Assembly (NCBI GenBank): GCA_905178155.1
Contig: CAJINV010000002.1
Span: 5,761,709-5,825,708, forward strand
Length of the DNA stretch: 64,000 nt
Source of the DNA: Amoebophrya sp. A120
Taxonomy: Eukaryota; Sar; Dinophyceae; Syndiniales; Amoebophryaceae
Reading direction: 5' to 3'
Position numbers and translations under genes: made by a program. Under the pieces are notes generated by a model. That model was not told the DNA's origin and searched no databases. It was given only the letters and a program-made list of their open reading frames with translations. Of the stretch, positions 12,201 through 21,430 are shown piece after piece. Every line of letters starts with the position of its first letter. Position 1 is the first letter of the stretch.

Positions 12201-15200
12201 AAGGGCGTAATAGCTTAACTTTATTGGTTTACGTAACCGGGGGCGGTGTGTCGTCTGCGGCGGATGATGACAGTGTACGCATTCAATGAACTTCATGGCT
12301 TTTGGGGCTGCTTCCCCTTAGGTCTAGTATCACCTGACCCAAGGCACTGATCCGCTAAACGCACACCGTACGCCTCGCCCGCTCGGGGATAGCGTATCTC
12401 TAGACAGTGTCCTTGCTGCGGGGTGCTCGGCGATTCGCGCCGTACATAGTTTTGCGGTGCGTGAGTTTTAGACTTTGCATCGACTCTTGGTGGCTGCTTC
12501 CCACCGCGTGAGAGTATAAAGATGTAAAACATGAGCTGTTGGCCATTGGGTCGCCGCAGCGTAGTGCTTGCGCGCACCATCAGAAGTGCGTTAGCACGCC
12601 TTGCTTTTCTTGCGCACACCATCAGAAGTGTGTTGAATCGCGAGCGTATGATGATGATGATTCCTTTATTGGTTTTAGTAGGGCGTGATGCCAACGGGGA
12701 CGGACAGCCCTTAGAACTCCGATTTCATGCATAAAATGCAAGGCATAAAGTTCCTTTTCTTGCGCAGATGGCAAGCGAGGCAGATTGTGAGCCTATTTAG
12801 GGTTTGGGATAGAGCAGCTAAAGAAGCACGACAAAAGCAGTCTTCTGTGCCCAAACAGCATGACAAATTGGATTCCGGTGCTCCGAAGATTTGTCATGCG
12901 CCGCTTGGAAATTGGTCTTCCAACTGGTATCCATTTTATGCATGACAAATCATTTCAACTTTGACGATTTCAATCCTGACGCTTCCATAAAGGAACGCGA
13001 ACGCCTGGATCCGGACGACGAGGGTGTTTTCCGCAAGCTGAAGCTGATCGGTCTGTACAAACGGGGACTCATCACCCGGAAACGGCTGGACTACTTGCTG
13101 CTCAACTGCAAATTTGTTCCTCCAGACGAGCGGGATAGATTGTTCCCCGATCGTCCCGATCTATTTGCGTCGAAAGAGGATCAGAACACGACCACAGCCG
13201 AGCCACCACTGGTGCGGGAGCCACGGGCGGAGAGAAGTTCTTCTTCAAACACAGGAGACGGAAAGCTCACGACTAGATCCGACAAAACAACGACCGAAGA
13301 GTTGTCCTGTTTCGGCGGCATCTGGATGTGGTTCATTCTGTCTGGCTTGATTATCGCGGGCACGTTGCTGCTAGCCTGCGTGTGCTGCCGGTTGGGGCCT
13401 TGGAAGTCGGGCGAGGCGGAGATCGACCTGCTTCTGCTGAATTTGCACGAAGGAGGTAAAAAGCCTCCTCCGGGCGGCACAACCACGGGAACGAAAGGTC
13501 AGGACGACCTGGAGCGCGGCCCGTCCCCGTCGAACCAAGCGGAGCTGCGAGCTGAGGGCTTGGAGAACTTCGGGCCTGCTTTCGGGGGCGCAGAGATCCC
13601 GGACATTCAGCTGTCGGCAAAGAAGAAAAAAGCGAAGGCAAAAGCCAAGAGAAAGAAGAAGGGGGTCGGATTTGCGGATGTGGGAGACGGGGATGACGAG
13701 GAGGACAACGAGGACGGCGCGGGAGACAATTCCGACGATCAGAATCAGTTTCTCGGGGTGGAAACCGCGATCCGGGATGACTCGCGGGACACTGCGCAGG
13801 CGGACGGGAAGGTGGGGGTGCTGGAAAACTTCCAGTATGGCGGCGAGGTGGTGAAAAAGCCGAAAAGAGCCAAGGACTTGGCGGCAGAAAACCTGCTGGG
13901 CCAGTTTGAAACGGCCACTGCGGCGGACGGTACGGTGGGAAAGCTGGAGGGGTTTGAGAAGGGTGGCGAAGTGCGAAAGAAACCGAAATTGCCGAGCTTG
14001 GGCGTCGAGAACGTGACCTCTTTGCACGCGAACCGATATGAAATTCTTGAGGTTGCAAAAATAGAAAATCCTTTTTTGGTCTCCGCGGTTTTGGAGAGGA
14101 ATGTTGCGACCACGTATGGAGTTGTAATTTGGGAGCGTTGTTTCTATTTGAACAGTTTGACTTTAAGTTTCATGCTGTAGTTAGGCATTTACCGGAGCCT
14201 CCGAATGGAGCCTTTTAACAGGTCCAATGGATTTAGAAATTTTGAATTTGCAACCTGCATAATGGAAGCGAGGAGGGCAAAATCGAAAACGTTGGGGTCC
14301 TAATCGGGTTCGAGAAGGGTGGTGAGGTCCGGAAGAAACCGAAAGCGCCGGACCTCGGCGTGGAAGACGCGGGCCCAACCGAGGTTCTATTGGACGGCAA
14401 AACCGAGAACGTGGGGGTCCTGATTGGCTTCGAGAAAGCAGGAGTTGCGAAAGTGAAAAAGAAGAAAGATGACAATAAACATCCGTCGCAGTATGATAAA
14501 GCGACGGACAGTCACTCCGATCCACACCGCGATGACCACAACTTGGATCCGACGTTGGACCAATTTTCCGCGGCGAAAGATGACGGCACGTCGCTAGGAG
14601 TAACAGTCGAGTACGTCAAGGAAAAGCATGATGCTTTCTTCAATCGGAACCCGCGACACTTCCTATTACAGTGAAAAGTGCCCCCCACCCCTGACATTGC
14701 AAAAGTTTGTGATGCGAAGTTTCCAAATGAAAACTTTTTGTCATGCATGAAAGGAGCATGAATCTTTCTGATGCAGAGCCTCGGCGTGTATCGCATCGCT
14801 TGCATGACAAGCGCCGCCCTTGCTGGGATCTTTTGCAATACAAATCTTTGCTATTCACGATTGGAAATCTGTGATGCTGATAGATGCAAGAGAGCGAGTG
14901 CTTCTTTTGGAAAGAGTTGCAATGCAAATGCTTTCAAGTTGAGGGGTGGGGGCATTTTTCATTGTAATACTTCCGGGCCGGCGAGGGCGTGGCGACCAGT
15001 CCAGCTCCGGTCGCCGGATATCATGTGGAAAAGTATCGTACTCGTCATACTGTTACTGATTGAGATTGGCATCATGCATGACTACCTTATTCAGCATAAT
15101 GAATTTTTGCAGTCGATTTACAAACATACACTAGTACGATGATTGTGCCATGCATACCGGAATGGGGCCAGTGATTCCCCTATCAAATGAGAATGTGTGT

Positions 15201-16284
15201 GGGTATGGAAGAGTGCAAGACTTGTCATGCAGGGCCTAGTACGACAGATTTGATTGACTCTGCGAGGTTTTCTGATGCCCATCCTGTATGCGAAACTTCT
15301 TCGCAACTTTATCAAAAATGAGCAACTTTTGGTTCTGGGGTCACGCAAGACAGATCTTTGTGTGGCCCACGGCAGGCTGCGTCACAAGTTTGCAATGTTC
15401 CAGACCCCGACTGACATATTTCCATTGCATATCCCTTTATGTCGAACTTAGAGGAGATGGAGCAGCAGAGGAAAATCAACAACGAAAAGCCGCTGGAGGG
15501 AGAGGCTTTGGCGGAGAAGAAGAAAACCCAGCAGCTCAGCACTGCTTTGAAAAAAATCGGCTTCACCGACGCCTATTCGGAGTTCGCAGCGAGACAAATC
15601 GTCGCCGGTAACAAGCGCACGGCCGGCGGAGATGTAGTTGAGGGGGAATACTACAGCCAATCTGGCGCAGCCGTGCTGACCTCTGATGCAACGACCGGCC
15701 AAGTGCCCGTCGCGGAGCCGGGGAAGGTCACGGGGTTCCACCCGATTCCGGAGCCGAAGGACGGGTTCGCGCACATCCTGGCGCAGCACGAGGATTTGGC
15801 GCAGATGGCGTTGGGCGACCAAATGCTGGCGAGAGAGCTCGGAATGGAGATCGAGGTGTCCGAGTGGAATGGGTTGGCGAAGGTCGGGCCGGAGCATTTG
15901 GCGATTTTGGAAAAGATGGCAGAAAAAAAGATTACGGAGCTGAATCTAGACAAGGGGGAGGAAAATGATCCTGATGCGAAAGCAAAAAAGCCCTCCGCTT
16001 CCACTTCCACGCCGCGCGGCAGAGCAGCAGCGGGGGAGAAAAAAAAGAAGAAAAGCGCCAGAAATGCGACACCGACGAGAAATGCGACACCGACGAGAAA
16101 CAAAACGCCGTCGCACGGCAGTGCGGATACAGTAACGACTTCGGGTCGGGGCACCCGGACAACCGAGCAAATCGCAGTATCTAGCAAGCGAGAAAACAAC
16201 CGTGCGGAGACCCCGGTTGGGGGCGGAGGGGGGAAGAAGAGTAAGAAAAGTAATCGCTCGATAAATGGTACAGCCGCAGAGTAA
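3219..16284 (+). CDS. Giant single-pass membrane protein, 11 exons separated by 10 introners
   Basis: Exons: 3219-3501, 3829-5771, 5985-6042, 6396-6672, 6999-7290, 7607-9963, 12995-14036, 14267-14663, 14975-15018, 15162-15180, 15437-16284; 2519 residues, every junction in frame. The start is uncertain: ATG 3219 puts a basic stretch and a hydrophobic segment (SLVFSHLAVFICFGC) at the N-terminus as a signal peptide or anchor; ATG 3087 is also in frame. A long folded-looking region without recognised domain is followed by Pro/Glu/Thr-rich sequence, then a highly charged helix. One TM segment (about 1843-1867) lies in WMW...CVCC-x-LGPW. Then come four ~40-residue repeats ending GGEV-x-KKPK (about 1990-2155) and a Lys-rich tail with two ARNATPT repeats. 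Likely type I surface protein; function unknown. The next gene shares the TM signature. Confidence 0.75.
3502..3823 (+). mobile_element. Introner, family B, forward (322 bp)
   Basis: Family B has C-rich and G-rich arms: 5' GAAAAATCCCCCCTCCCCAT, 3' ATGGGG(A)GGGGGGATTTTTC. Ends TATTGCG...GGGATA. Exact target copies CGAAA at 3497-3501 and 3824-3828. Removal joins the frame ending KAKKQRE to IDTMCMASMM. Interior carries TTTGTCTTGC, TTTGTGATGC and TTCTCATGC. Confidence 0.92.
5772..5979. mobile_element. Introner, family H (208 bp)
   Basis: Arms TATCGCAAGAAAAAACTGTT and its imperfect inverse ending TTCTTTCTCACGATA. Targets ACTTC (5767-5771) and AATTC (5980-5984), one mismatch. Removal joins SRLEHF to RSVFNPAPTSS in frame; the stop at 5826-5828 lies inside the element. 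The family also occurs at 25734. Confidence 0.85.
6043..6390. mobile_element. Introner, family G (348 bp)
   Basis: Long inverted arms built on AACGTGGTCCCCACC (5') and GTGGGGACGACGTT (3'), ends TATTCTG...CAGGGGATA. Target copies TCCGG and CCCGA are degenerate (3 of 5). Removal joins VQTEDAAP to EIEAFAATDDQVW in frame. The interior contains GAGCATGACAAATTT. Single copy here. Confidence 0.75.
6673..6993 (+). mobile_element. Introner, family B, forward (321 bp)
   Basis: Ends TATCAAAAGG...CATTTTGATA with exact target copies GGTGG (6668-6672, 6994-6998). The interior is collinear with the 3502 element. It is the only introner in the window whose boundaries could also be cut as GT-AG, by sliding one base within the target copy. 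Confidence 0.93.
7291..7601 (-). mobile_element. Introner, family B, diverged (311 bp)
   Basis: Ends TATCAAATGG...CTTCTTGATA with exact target copies ACCTC (7286-7290, 7602-7606). The arms and sub-terminal segments match the reverse-orientation family B copies at 19340 and 32643, but the middle is different. Removal joins DLNL to GRVLILANSTFS in frame. Confidence 0.92.
10407..10530. repeat. Three tandem copies of a ~45-bp unit
   Basis: The unit GGGATAATTACGAAAA followed by CTTTGCATCG occurs three times, alternating with CGGCG or ACTCTTGGT spacers. It lies within the nested insertion of the 3-kb introner. Confidence 0.8.
11064..12663. repeat. Two ~440-bp direct repeats (11064-11503, 12221-12663)
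   Basis: Both copies run from TTATTGGTTTACGTAACCGG to a short GATGAT tract, separated by ~1.16 kb. The 3' ~195 bp of each (from GACTCTTGGTGGCTGCT through CACCATCAGAAGTGC) has a third copy at about 10509-10705. Near-identity suggests recent duplication. Confidence 0.85.
13759..14480 (+). repeat. Four protein repeats of ~40 residues
   Basis: Within the giant membrane protein the unit LG-x-E...DG-x-V-G-x-L-x-x-F-x-x-GGEV-x-KKPK appears four times. The third copy alone is split by the introner at 14037-14261, so that insertion is younger than the repeat expansion. The fourth copy is degenerate at its end (GVAKVKKKK). Confidence 0.85.
14037..14261. mobile_element. Introner, family I (225 bp)
   Basis: Ends TATGAAATTC and CAACCTGCATA; the shared inverted core is AGGTTGCAAA, offset between the arms. 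Target copies ACCGA and ATGGA are degenerate, but removal of element plus one copy keeps the repeat frame (...SLHANR to SEEGKIENVGV). Boundaries are less certain than for the multicopy families. Confidence 0.6.
14664..14969 (+). mobile_element. Introner, family C (306 bp)
   Basis: Arms TATTACAGTGAAAAGTGCCC and the inverse ending GGGGGCATTTTTCATTGTAATA region. Exact target copies CTTCC (14659-14663, 14970-14974). The interior closely matches the copy at 32288, same orientation. Removal joins NRNPRHF to RAGEGVATS. Confidence 0.92.
15019..15156. mobile_element. Introner, family J (138 bp, shortest)
   Basis: Starts TATCATGTGGAAAAGTATCG; the 3' arm, read inverted, is TATGCATGGCACAATCATCG. Exact target copies CCGGA (15014-15018, 15157-15161). 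Removal joins SPAPVAG to MGPVIP in frame. Without removal the frame stops at 15060. Confidence 0.75.
15181..15431 (+). mobile_element. Introner, family A, diverged (251 bp)
   Basis: Starts TATCAAATGAGAATGTGTGT and ends CCATTGCATA; the 3' arm GTTCCAGACCCCGACTGACA is a mutated family A arm. Targets TCCCC and TCCCT, one mismatch. Together with the preceding element it leaves a 19-nt exon (15162-15180). Confidence 0.82.
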
Positions 16285-17442
16285 GTAGGTTGGCAACACG
16301 ATGTAGATGGGGAGGAGAGGAGCGATTTGTGGTTCTATTTCGTGAAGATGTCAGAGAAAAAGAGTGCGGAACAAAGGATTTTTTGATATACAGTACTATG
16401 AATACAAGTACATTACGAGATGCATTTCAGGATTCTAAATTACTAGATTTTTCATGGCTATTGGCACAATAGGTGCATGGTCTGTTTACCTTGAAATCAC
16501 AATTACTACCAGCTGAACGTTAGAGTTTCACAGACATTTGCACACAAAAACGATAACGGTGTTGATACTAGAAAAAACTGTCACACGATGTTTTACTTTT
16601 CTTGCGGGATCTTTTTGAACACGTCTTGCTTTTGATTTCAACACTTATCTATCACGAGCCTTTCAATGTATGATCACGAGTAGTTGAATTGATTTGTTTA
16701 TGGTTGGATTTTTTTCTTGTACAAAAAGTTTTACTGACAGAATGTTTCATGCAAAGTCAATGGTTTGTCTCGGCCGCTTCTAAAACTGTACCTAGTAGGT
16801 GATGAAAATGGTGAAGACAAAAACCGCAGTTGCACGGGAATGGCGTGGACTACAGCTCCGACGCCACAGTTTCCTTATTGCGGTTATGTTTTTCCACGAC
16901 GATTTCGATTTTGCAGGTTGATAAATAGATTCGGCACGCTGTCCGCGACCTCGTATGTGCAGTAGTTCGTGGGGTTTCCAGTTTTGCTGTCTGTTGAAAA
17001 AGAAAGAAGTTCTAACGCTAAACGCAAACAAACCATTTTATGACCGATCCTGGAGCTGCGAGTGCGTGGCTTCAGTTTCGAGTCCGAGTTTTTGGGCAGA
17101 TAGACGCCCAAAACTCGATCCTTCCAACGCACTGTATCATATCTGCGAAAAAAGTCGAACAACGAAGATTAGAAATATGACTGCGTTTCGTTTCGGGTCG
17201 GCATCGTGGTTTGTATGCTATCCAGCGTAGAAGTTCGTGATCGTCACAGAATTCGTTTTTCAATGAATCGAACAAGAGCAGCACTTGCAATTATTTATTG
17301 CTTTCTCTCTGCTAGTGCTTCTTTCAAAAATTAGTCAGTAACAGAGGCCGCACTCGCTACAAGACGCTGTTGTGGTTTTTTTTGACAATGACGCGCTTTT
17401 CGACTTTCCAACTGCCTAAAAAATTCTCGCAGCGTTGAAAAT
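16285..17442. other. Intergenic; no gene seen
   Basis: AT-rich spacer between the giant membrane protein gene and the related gene. No introner, RNA gene or sustained open frame recognised. Confidence 0.6.
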
Positions 17443-20400
17443 ATGATGAAGACTTCCACTGCTTCCAGGACTTTTGCGCTTGCCAGATCCTGCAGGGCGG
17501 TAACATCTTCACACCGCGGCGCTGCTCCGCTAATACTACGTTTTCCGTCACTGATCGCGTGGCAGTTCATCTTGTTCTTTTGCGCAATCGATTATACGTG
17601 GATTTTTTTTGAAGAACCAGGACGACACGCAGCGGTTGAAAGTTTTTCTCCACCGTTAGAAGAACAAAGAAGCAACAGCAATAAACTTTTTGCCGTTGCA
17701 GAGAAGCAAGGACATCAACAGCAGCAACAGTCCTCTGCAGCTTTGCAGGACGAAGAAGAGGCGGCTGGTGAAATAAACACGGTGAACAAGAAGAACAGTG
17801 CCGCACAATTTTTGGAACCAGGAGCAGAGGATGGAGAAGGACAGCTGGCGCAGAATTTTGGTCGTGTGTTGGGGCAAAAACAAAAATCTGGGCCACCGCT
17901 TCCTAAAACAAATCAGAAGACGCAAGGAGAAAAATTCCAATGGTTCGAGAACAAGAACGACGTTGTCTCTAGTACTACAAATTCCAAAAGCCTTTACCCG
18001 GTCCAGTATGACCAAACGCCAGAACATCAAGCTTCCGCTGGGGCGACACGTGTGGCGAAAAATAGCCGAGGCGGTGCCTCCTCCGCAAGTACTTCTAAAG
18101 CGCACAGCGGTGTTGTTCACAGCGCCCCGACGAGCGACGCAACCACCAGCAGCAGTAGAGCAAGACCTACTGCACCCATTCACCTCCCCACTCCGCACCC
18201 ACAGTTGCAGCAAGGGAAGAATTTAGTAAATGCTGACGTAGTGGCCGCACCCCCGCAACTCGCAGGTGGAAACGACCTCACTAGACCAGGATTAGGAGCC
18301 GCGGAACTACTTCCTGCTTCTACAGAAGGTCGCACAACATCAAGTAGCAGTGCCTCAGATCATCATGTTTTGCGGGTAGTTCCAAACGACTTTACTGGCG
18401 GCCGCCATTCTGCAGCTTTTGCTGGAGCGCCACAAGGTAGTGGTCCGCCGGGCAACTCTGCGGGTCCTGGAGGCCCCTTCTCGGAAGATGTTGCGGGAGG
18501 TGGTGGTGGTAGTCCTCCGGGTTCGTTTTCACCGGATCAATTGCACGATCGTCCCAGCATCGTGCTGTCAGACGATAGCGGCGCAAAGAAGGACTTCTAC
18601 ACGTCGGCGGGAAAAAATAAGTTGCAGAGTGACCACGCCTAGAGATTGTAAAAGTGTCTGGGTCTGGAAGGTTGGAACTTGTAATGCTAGCTTTCCATAC
18701 CGAGAAAATCTGTATTGCATAACCAACAAAAGTCGCAGCCTCTTTTGTGATGCAAAAACGCAGCTTCTCATGCGGATTGCCTATGCGAGAGCGTTTTGGA
18801 AAGTTGTAATGCCGGACTGCATTCGGAAGTGTTTTCATCATGCACATTTTAGCATCACAAACTTCCATACCCATACATTTTTACATTCGATAATGCCCGC
18901 GGCTCGTCACCGGGCGGAACTGACCACCCCGCTCCACCAATCACTGGGGGAGCAGGGGGGCCAGAAATGCTTGTTCACGACAATCTTCTTCACCCTGCGC
19001 GGGCGTCTTTATCTCATCAAGTGCCGCACAACGTGCTGTTTAAAAAACACCCGCAGACCAGCAACGAACACATCAGAGAAGCAAGGGAGGGACACGAAAT
19101 ACCCCCGCCGCAGCAGGCTAAAAACGAGACCGGTAAGAATGAAACAGGGAGCAACAACAACAATTCCGGAAGAAGCGGGGAATTGGGTTGCTGCAACGGG
19201 GCGTGGATGTGGTGTTTGCTTTTCTTGGTCCTCAAGGCCGCCTGCATTCTGTTTGTCTGCGTGTGCTGCAGCCTCGGGCCATGGAGCACCGAGGACATGG
19301 ATACGCACCCGTTGTTCGCAGCAAGCAAGCCAAACGTGCTATCAAAATCAAAAATCCCCCCACCCCACATCAAAACGAAGTCTGTGATGCTGGATTTGCG
19401 TACACAAATCAGATTTGTCTTGCTGGAGAGGACTGCAGGCCCATACCAAGCCTGAGTAGGTAGGTTTTGGACTAGGCTCTTCGCATGAGAAACGGCTGCG
19501 CTGTAGGCCCAACAGCATCACAAACCGCCTGCATAATGCGGCGGAGCCTGTGGAGTTGCCTTCTTGCAAGACAGAGATGATTTGTGGTCGCAAATCAGCA
19601 TTGCAAATTTTCTGCGACGTACCTTCTCGATATGGGGAGGGGGGATTTTTCCTCACAATACGTGAACACCAGCTTGGACATGCGGTCCGCGCCCGGGGCC
19701 CTGAACTACCGAAAGAGCGATCGGGATCGAGACACCGCGCAACCGGGGGTCGGGGAGTTGCAGAGCGCGGGACCCATGAGCTCCATGCTGGAGGGAGTCC
19801 GGGCGAAAATGAAAGATGACAATTTGAACAAATCACTTCAGCAACAACATCCACCACAGGAAGAGCCCATTGGCCACGCAAAGGACAAACGAACATTGAA
19901 TGTGAAGTTTGCAACCTCACCAGGGGATGATAGTGTTGAAAACAGCAGAAGAACGGGTCGTCGCGCAGGGAAAAGCAAGGATAAAAATGACGACAGCAGC
20001 TCCGAAGCGAACTCCATGTCAGACGGCGCGAGTATCACCCCACCTCCTTCGCCGCAAATCAAGGCTGCCGCGTTGAATAAAGCAAGCGGAACTACAGTGC
20101 TGTCGGGTACAACAGTAACTACTTCTACCAAAGTCGAGGAACAACAAGAAAAAAAGGTGAAGAAGGCAAAAACCAAGGAAGAAAAAGGAGATCAACTACT
20201 CGCGACTGGCAGCAGCAAGGAACGAACGCCAAAAGACGAGAAGGAAAGAAAAGAATTGAAACTGCAAAAGACGCTGAAGACGCAGGAATTCTTGGATAAT
20301 ATTAGCGGGGGAACAACGACGAGGACCGGAAATGCGGATGACAGGAAAAAAGTTGATGCAGCGGCAGCTGCGCAGGCTATCCACAGTAAATTTCCCGCAA

Positions 20401-20753
20401 AAGAAGTACAAATGCGGTGTCTGCATGGCAAACGGCAATAAACCTTCATTCCGCTCATGAGTTGGCGAAATTCAAATTTGTGATTGCATTTTGTAGAAAA
20501 AACAAGATTTGCGGGAAATTATTTGCATTGCATAGTGGTAAAAAACAAGATTCCGGCAGAGAACAACACCAAACTGGAGCGAAAGCAACCCGACGAGGCA
20601 CCATTCGATAGCGACGCGGAGGACGCTGAGGTCGAGCTGATTGACGTAACGGGTAGAAAATCTGAGACGGATTTAAGCAACGAAGTGTTTGGGAATTTCA
20701 AAGAGCAGCAAGGAAAAAAAACCGTCGCGACGGACGACTCGGAGGAGGTGTGA
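17443..20753 (+). CDS. Single-pass membrane protein sharing a TM signature with the 3.2-16.3 kb gene (4 exons)
   Basis: Exons 17443-18639, 18898-19339, 19666-20377 and 20540-20753 give 854 residues; all three gaps are introners and every junction is in frame. The N-terminus is basic, then hydrophobic (LIAWQFILFFCAIDYTWIFF, about 37-56), fitting a signal peptide or anchor. The next ~440 residues are Ser/Gly/Pro/Gln-rich. The TM segment (about 500-525) reads EL-x-C-x-x-G-x-WMW...CVCC-x-LGPW, matching the upstream giant gene at about 13300-13410. The tail is Lys/Glu-rich and ends in an acidic stretch. Probably a type I membrane protein; the two genes look like tandem paralogues that kept the membrane region. 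Function unknown. Confidence 0.78.
18640..18892 (+). mobile_element. Introner, family A (253 bp)
   Basis: Starts TAGAGATTGTAAAAGTGTCT and ends with the inverse ACATTTTTACATTCGATA. Targets ACGCC and ATGCC, one mismatch. Removal joins LQSDHA to RGSSPGG in frame; the in-frame stop at 18640 belongs to the element. Confidence 0.88.
19340..19660 (-). mobile_element. Introner, family B, reverse (321 bp)
   Basis: Ends TATCAAAATC...CTCACAATA; targets CGTGC and CGTGA. The interior is the reverse complement of the 3502 copy (GCATAATGCGGCGGAGCCTG here versus CAGGCTCTGCCGCATTATGC there). It is nevertheless removed in frame (ASKPNV to HTSLDMRS). Confidence 0.92.
20378..20534. mobile_element. Introner, family K (157 bp)
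   Basis: Arms share TTTCCCGCAAA (5', within TATCCACAGTAAATTTCCCG) and its inverse TTTGCGGGAAA (3', ending GCATTGCATA). Target copies CAGGC and GTGGT are poorly conserved. Removal joins AAQA to KNKIPAENN in frame. Confidence 0.65.
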
Positions 20754-21430
20754 TGAAGGACCAAGTGAAAGTCTAGTTTAAGTTTTAGTTTACTTAGAGT
20801 GAGCACCTATCTTTTAGAAAGGTGCAGCTTCGTGCTTTATCGTTCATGTTTTGATCATGAATGCTGTATTTTTACCAGTAGACGAGATGTTGATTGTACA
20901 GAACCGATTGTACTACCAAACCGAATTCTCCTCCTCCTGGTGACGATAGATACTGCAAAACAAGCTACTTGCTCCTATCCAGCTTGTTTTCTAAGAACTG
21001 CAAAGACACCGAAGCCCCGCGACCTCCCGAGAGCGCGAATAAATGTCGAAGTTTTTTTGGCGCCTCAGCAAGCCGCGAGGCTGCGCATTCTAGTGTGCCC
21101 GCATTGACATTCTCGTTTAGTACATGTTTGATGTAGAGAGGTCCTCTCGAAAGAGCTCTTCGCTTGTACAACGGAGATCTAGAGCCGTCGAGAGTTGGTG
21201 TGGTGCGCGTAGTTGTCGGCATTAGAGAAAATCGATGATCGATAATTTTCATCTCGGAAGCATTCCCGAAAGGGCAATACTGCTGCCTCTCAACGTTCGA
21301 AAAAACAAAAATAGTCGTCGTACATGAATTCAGCCTGAATCACTTCCAAATATTGGCAATTCTATTGCGTTTGCAAAGTTGCTGACAAATCGTAGCGACG
21401 AGAAATCGGTAAAAAAAGCAGAAACGAAAA
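20754..21430. other. Intergenic; no gene seen
   Basis: Spacer before the U-box gene. Short unsupported open frames only. Confidence 0.55.

Larger units (their letters stand above)
10022..12724. mobile_element. Insertion of ~2.7 kb nested inside the family D introner
   Basis: Bounded by a 14-bp direct repeat TCATGCATAAAATG at 10008-10021 and 12725-12738, consistent with insertion or recombination at that motif. The inside consists of tandem and dispersed repeats (see separate entries) with no recognisable transposase or reverse transcriptase. Confidence 0.6.
9964..12989 (-). mobile_element. Introner, family D, enlarged to 3.0 kb by a nested insertion
   Basis: Starts TATGGATCTGTCAGGATTGA; ends with the inverse TCAATCCTGACGCTTCCATA. 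Exact target copies AAGGA at 9959-9963 and 12990-12994. Removal joins ILTDK to ERERLDPDDEG in frame. The last ~260 bp are a normal family D interior, inverted relative to the 44165 copy; the other ~2.7 kb is foreign insertion. No convincing protein is encoded: the open frames inside are short and not conserved between the internal repeats. Confidence 0.9.

Noticed and set aside
10376-12663. CRISPR array
   Set aside because: The direct repeats are hundreds of bases long or immediately tandem, without regular unique spacers, and the genome is eukaryotic.
10352-12700. Open frames inside the 3-kb introner as transposase or other genes
   Set aside because: All are short, come from repeats, are not conserved between the repeat copies and have no recognisable motif.
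9964-12989. LTR retrotransposon
   Set aside because: The terminal repeats are inverted, not direct, with a 5-bp duplication shared with small introners; no reverse transcriptase is encoded.
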